Positions 5,580 through 7,606 of a stretch of 7,606 bases of DNA are shown here, one piece after another. Source of the stretch: Firmicutes bacterium UBA1065 (GTDB lineage: Bacteria; Bacillota; Clostridia; Tissierellales; Sedimentibacteraceae); assembly GCA_002316225.1 (NCBI GenBank), contig DCDC01000134.1:1-7606 (forward strand), written 5' to 3'. The position numbers were made by a program, and so were the translations under genes. The notes under the pieces were generated by a model. That model had not been told where the DNA came from. It was given only the letters and a program-made list of their open reading frames with translations, and did not search any database. Within the stretch, counting starts at the first letter, position 1. The number at the start of each line of letters is the position of its first letter.

Positions 5580-5607
5580 AGTATAATGCTTGATGACATT
5601 CTTTCAA

Positions 5608-6324
5608 TTAACTAAGCAATTTTGTAAGTTCTTCTCTGCCTTCCAGGAGGATTTCTTTCATAAATTCCCGGGCTGATTTTTTGTCTTTGTTCTTTATTGC
5701 TTCATATAGCTTTTCATGGGCGGCTAATGATTGGGCAAAGTAGTCGCTTTCCTGAAAATATAACCTTATCAGGTTTTTGCAAACCGGCTCGAAGGATTTA
5801 AAAATCATACCGTAAACGATATTACCGGAGGCTATGGTAACCTGGTGGTGGAATTTATAATTGAATTCAACAAAGGATTCCACAGCATTCATGTTTTCTT
5901 TTACATCAAGTATGAGCTTTTCCAAAGCTTCCAGGTCTTCGTCAGTTCTGTTGGTTGCCGCTAAACCGGCACATTCCAGTTCTATTAAAAGCCGGGTATC
6001 CATTAAGCTCTCAAAGAGTTTCAGGCTCATCTTACCCTCATTGTAGTTCATAATGGATGAAAGAATAAGGGGGGTTCCCTCCTTTTTATAGTCCACGATG
6101 AGAGTACCTTTTCTGGGAACAATCTCTACAAAACCCTTGGATTCCAGCTCTAAAATACCGGAATTCACCACGCTGCGGCTTATCCCCATGAGGGATGCCA
6201 TTTCCCTTTCCGGCGGAAGCCTGTCCCCCGGCTTAAGCTGACCTGATATAATCTTTGCTTCAATTTCTTTAACAAACAGTTCTTTTAAGCTTTCCGACTT
6301 GAGCCTCTTATAGTTGGTATTCAA
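5608..6324 (-). CDS. GntR-family transcriptional regulator, FadR/FCD subfamily
   Basis: A 238-aa protein. The start is TTG (6324-6322), supported by GGAGG 6 nt upstream; no in-frame ATG competes. Residues 12-78 are the GntR winged helix: IISGQLKPGDRLPPEREMA, then recognition helix GISRSVVNSGILELESKG and the wing VEIVPRKGTLIV. Residues about 100-236 are an all-helical FCD ligand-binding domain. Of the usual metal-binding positions, H159 (in FNYKFHHQV) and H203 (in AAHEKLYEAI) are present. The common Asp of DxxFH is Asn (N155), and the C-terminal His is absent (AREFMKEIL), so metal binding may be altered. FCD regulators usually sense small organic acids and repress neighbouring metabolic genes. 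It lies downstream of the flavoprotein gene on the same strand but has its own promoter. Family certain; effector unknown. Confidence 0.92.
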   Translation of the reverse strand: MNTNYKRLKSESLKELFVKEIEAKIISGQLKPGDRLPPEREMASLMGISRSVVNSGILELESKGFVEIVPRKGTLIVDYKKEGTPLILSSIMNYNEGKMSLKLFESLMDTRLLIELECAGLAATNRTDEDLEALEKLILDVKENMNAVESFVEFNYKFHHQVTIASGNIVYGMIFKSFEPVCKNLIRLYFQESDYFAQSLAAHEKLYEAIKNKDKKSAREFMKEILLEGREELTKLLS

Positions 6325-6330
6325 ATTAAG

Positions 6331-6335
6331 CCTCC
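6331..6335 (-). promoter_or_regulatory. Ribosome binding site for the TTG-started GntR gene
   Basis: On the minus strand GGAGG is followed by CTTAAT and then TTG. The 6-nt spacing and lack of an in-frame ATG upstream decide the TTG start. Confidence 0.8.
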
Positions 6336-6356
6336 GGTTTTATGAAATTCTTTTTA

Positions 6357-6378
6357 TATATTATAATGTCATAATATA
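6357..6378. promoter_or_regulatory. 22-bp palindrome over the GntR promoter, candidate operator
   Basis: TATATTAT (6357-6364) and ATAATATA (6371-6378) are perfect inverted 8-bp arms around AATGTC. The palindrome covers the predicted -10 and most of the spacer of the GntR promoter. A bound dimer there would block transcription. Autorepression by the GntR protein is a common arrangement and is inferred here. The arms are AT-rich, so chance symmetry is possible. Confidence 0.45.
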
Positions 6379-6386
6379 ACTGTCAA
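6358..6386 (-). promoter_or_regulatory. Promoter of the GntR gene
   Basis: Read on the minus strand: consensus -35 TTGACA (6386-6381), a 17-bp spacer and -10 TAATAT (6363-6358). An overlapping TATAAT (6365-6360) would give a 15-bp spacer. Transcription would start near 6351, about 27 nt before the TTG start. The regulator is therefore expressed independently of the gene upstream. Confidence 0.65.
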
Positions 6387-6404
6387 GTGAAGATGACTGC
6401 TGCC

Positions 6405-6438
6405 TGAGATTCTTCGGGCTGAAGCCCTCAGAATGACA
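6405..6438. repeat. Dispersed repeat copy 3 with internal hairpin
   Basis: TGAGATTCTTC (6405-6415) and TCAGAATGACA (6428-6438) match the two ends of the right arm of the first element (389-421). The middle contains GGGC-TGAA-GCCC (6416-6427), a small hairpin flanked by further pairing CTGA/TCAG. It begins 4 bp beyond the flavoprotein stop and might act in 3'-end formation, but has no T-run. Confidence 0.7.
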
Positions 6439-6442
6439 CTAT

Positions 6443-7606
6443 TTAAGCCTCCCTCGGCACTATCATTTCCAGGTCGCTTACAGGAAAAGTTGAACAGGGG
6501 TGAATGTAGCCAAACTGAATGTCAGCCATCCTCCTGCCGTCAACATCCTTGGGTATGTATACATTACCGTCGATCAAAAGGGACCTGCAGAGACCGCAAG
6601 CACCGCTCCTGCAGCCGGAAGGCGGGCAGAGGCCGGCTCTTTCCAGGGCAACCAGCAGGGATTCTGTTGCTTTGGCAGGTATTGTTGCTGAATCATCACC
6701 AATATGAACCTTGACCTGGAAGCTTTTTTCGGATGCTTCTTGGGGGAATCCCTCATATTTATCGATATCCTTGATTTCTCCGAAGACTTCCCTGCGGATG
6801 TATTTTCTTTCTATATTTAATTTTGCCAGTTCCTTATCGATAAACTTGTATAAACCCTGGGGACCGCATATGAAGAAAGATTTCTTCTCAACATCCGTAT
6901 ATTTTCTTATAAGGTCCGAAGTGATAAATCCTTTTTCAAAACCTTCAAGCTCCTCCTCGGCAAGGACATAGACGATTTTAAATTTGCCCCCTGAATTTTT
7001 CTCAAGCTCACTGAATTCATTGTAGAAAATTATATCTTCTTTTTTGTTGCATCCGTAAAATAATAGGAGCTCAATATCAAGAAGGCCTTCCATAATACTT
7101 CTTGCTAAAGATCTGAAGGGTGTAATACCGCAGCCCCCGGCTATTCCGATTATTTTCCCGGAATCTCTTAAATTATCATAACAGAAGTGTCCTTCCGGAC
7201 CGCTTGAGATTACTTTGGTTCCCTTATCCCAATTAGCCCAAATGTATCGGGATACGAATCCCCCTTCATCCTTTTTAACAGTTATATCATAATAACCCTT
7301 TAAGGCTTCATTGGGAGAAGAGGATATGGAGTAGGGCCTTTTTACGGTAGACCCGTTAATTTTAAATGAAAAAGCCAGGTATTGACCGGGTCTGAAGAAG
7401 GCTAACTCATTGGTTTCGGATTCTTCATCCGGAACTAATCTATAGGTTTTAGCCGATGGAGTTTCAAATGTTACATCCTCAATGACAAAGTGTTGAGTTT
7501 TGGGATGAAGCCTTTGAGATAGAACATTTACGGGAGGTGTGGCTTCGATTAAATCAGCAGCAGCACTGTTGATTATCTTTTTTCTGGTTGGCACCAAGTT
7601 TTTGAA
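6443..7606 (-). CDS. Ferredoxin reductase-like flavoprotein with C-terminal 2Fe-2S domain (5' end outside window)
   Basis: At least 387 residues; the frame is open to the window edge, so the true start is not visible. A TTG at 7597 is in frame but has no Shine-Dalgarno sequence and is probably an internal Leu. Numbering from it: residues about 35-140 are the FAD domain with FRPGQYLAF (68-76) and RPYSISSSP (87-95). Residues about 145-265 are the NAD(P)H domain with GIAGGCGITPF (151-161) and the ICGPQ motif (243-247). Residues about 293-382 are a plant-type 2Fe-2S ferredoxin domain with ligands C329, C334, C337 and C368 (CRSGACGLC ... HPCS), all intact. It should move electrons between NAD(P)H and a partner through FAD and the cluster, in the cytoplasm. 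The N-terminal extension (VLSQRLHPKTQHFVIEDV) is typical of a clostridial subgroup of unknown partner. The GntR gene follows 118 bp downstream. Fold certain; physiological acceptor unknown. Confidence 0.88.
   Translation of the reverse strand, partial: FKNLVPTRKKIINSAAADLIEATPPVNVLSQRLHPKTQHFVIEDVTFETPSAKTYRLVPDEESETNELAFFRPGQYLAFSFKINGSTVKRPYSISSSPNEALKGYYDITVKKDEGGFVSRYIWANWDKGTKVISSGPEGHFCYDNLRDSGKIIGIAGGCGITPFRSLARSIMEGLLDIELLLFYGCNKKEDIIFYNEFSELEKNSGGKFKIVYVLAEEELEGFEKGFITSDLIRKYTDVEKKSFFICGPQGLYKFIDKELAKLNIERKYIRREVFGEIKDIDKYEGFPQEASEKSFQVKVHIGDDSATIPAKATESLLVALERAGLCPPSGCRSGACGLCRSLLIDGNVYIPKDVDGRRMADIQFGYIHPCSTFPVSDLEMIVPREA

Noticed and set aside
5480..5607. Small gene or RNA in the convergent gap
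   Set aside because: The gap is fully explained by the hairpin and the repeat copy; no start with ribosome site or RNA-like fold beyond these was seen.
6433..6971. Several + strand open frames opposite the flavoprotein
   Set aside because: They overlap each other and mirror the 2Fe-2S and NAD-binding coding region; no Shine-Dalgarno sequence and no recognisable protein features.

Overview
The window looks like chromosomal DNA of a low-GC anaerobic Firmicute of the Clostridia type. The reasons are AT-rich intergenic DNA, strong AGGAGG-type ribosome binding sites, TTG start codon use, TTGACA/TATAAT promoters, a Gram-positive lipoprotein signal peptide, and redox protein families (extracellular FMN/FAD reductase, DUF5714, clostridial ferredoxin-reductase) typical of anaerobes. 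No species can be named from the sequence alone.

Layout. Positions 1-273 (+) hold the 3' end of a probable C69-family dipeptidase. Positions 298-481 hold a MITE-like inverted-repeat element whose two ends are matching terminator hairpins; the right-hand one has a T-tract. Positions 613-1041 (+) encode a 142-aa DUF2383-like four-helix protein. Positions 1150-3378 (+) encode a 742-aa lipoprotein with two FMN_bind domains and an FAD-dependent fumarate-reductase-like catalytic domain. It has its own extended -10 promoter, preceded by a 21-bp-period direct repeat that resembles an AraC-type operator. Positions 3442-4683 (+) encode a 413-aa AraC-family regulator whose promoter overlaps the reductase terminator. 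Positions 4727-5479 (+) encode a 250-aa, 17-cysteine DUF5714 protein. Two minus-strand genes face these: an FCD-type GntR regulator (5608-6324, TTG start) and, upstream of it, a ferredoxin reductase-like flavoprotein with a C-terminal 2Fe-2S domain (6443-7606, cut by the window edge).

The most interesting unit is the reductase plus AraC pair. The lipoprotein has the modular architecture of surface flavin reductases used for anaerobic respiration (urocanate reductase-like and fumarate reductase-like). However, the residues that define carboxylate substrates such as fumarate are replaced, so the electron acceptor is unknown. The adjacent AraC protein is the obvious candidate sensor for that acceptor. 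The direct repeats upstream of the reductase promoter have the spacing expected for such an activator. DUF5714, 43 bp after the regulator, may be cotranscribed with it.

On the minus strand, the flavoprotein and GntR gene may form a second redox/regulator pair. The GntR promoter carries a 22-bp palindrome that could be an autoregulatory operator. A dispersed repeat with the core GAGATTCTTC...CAGAATGACA occurs in three different intergenic gaps (about 344-421, 5531-5579, 6405-6438). No RNA genes, CRISPR array, transposase or origin were seen.
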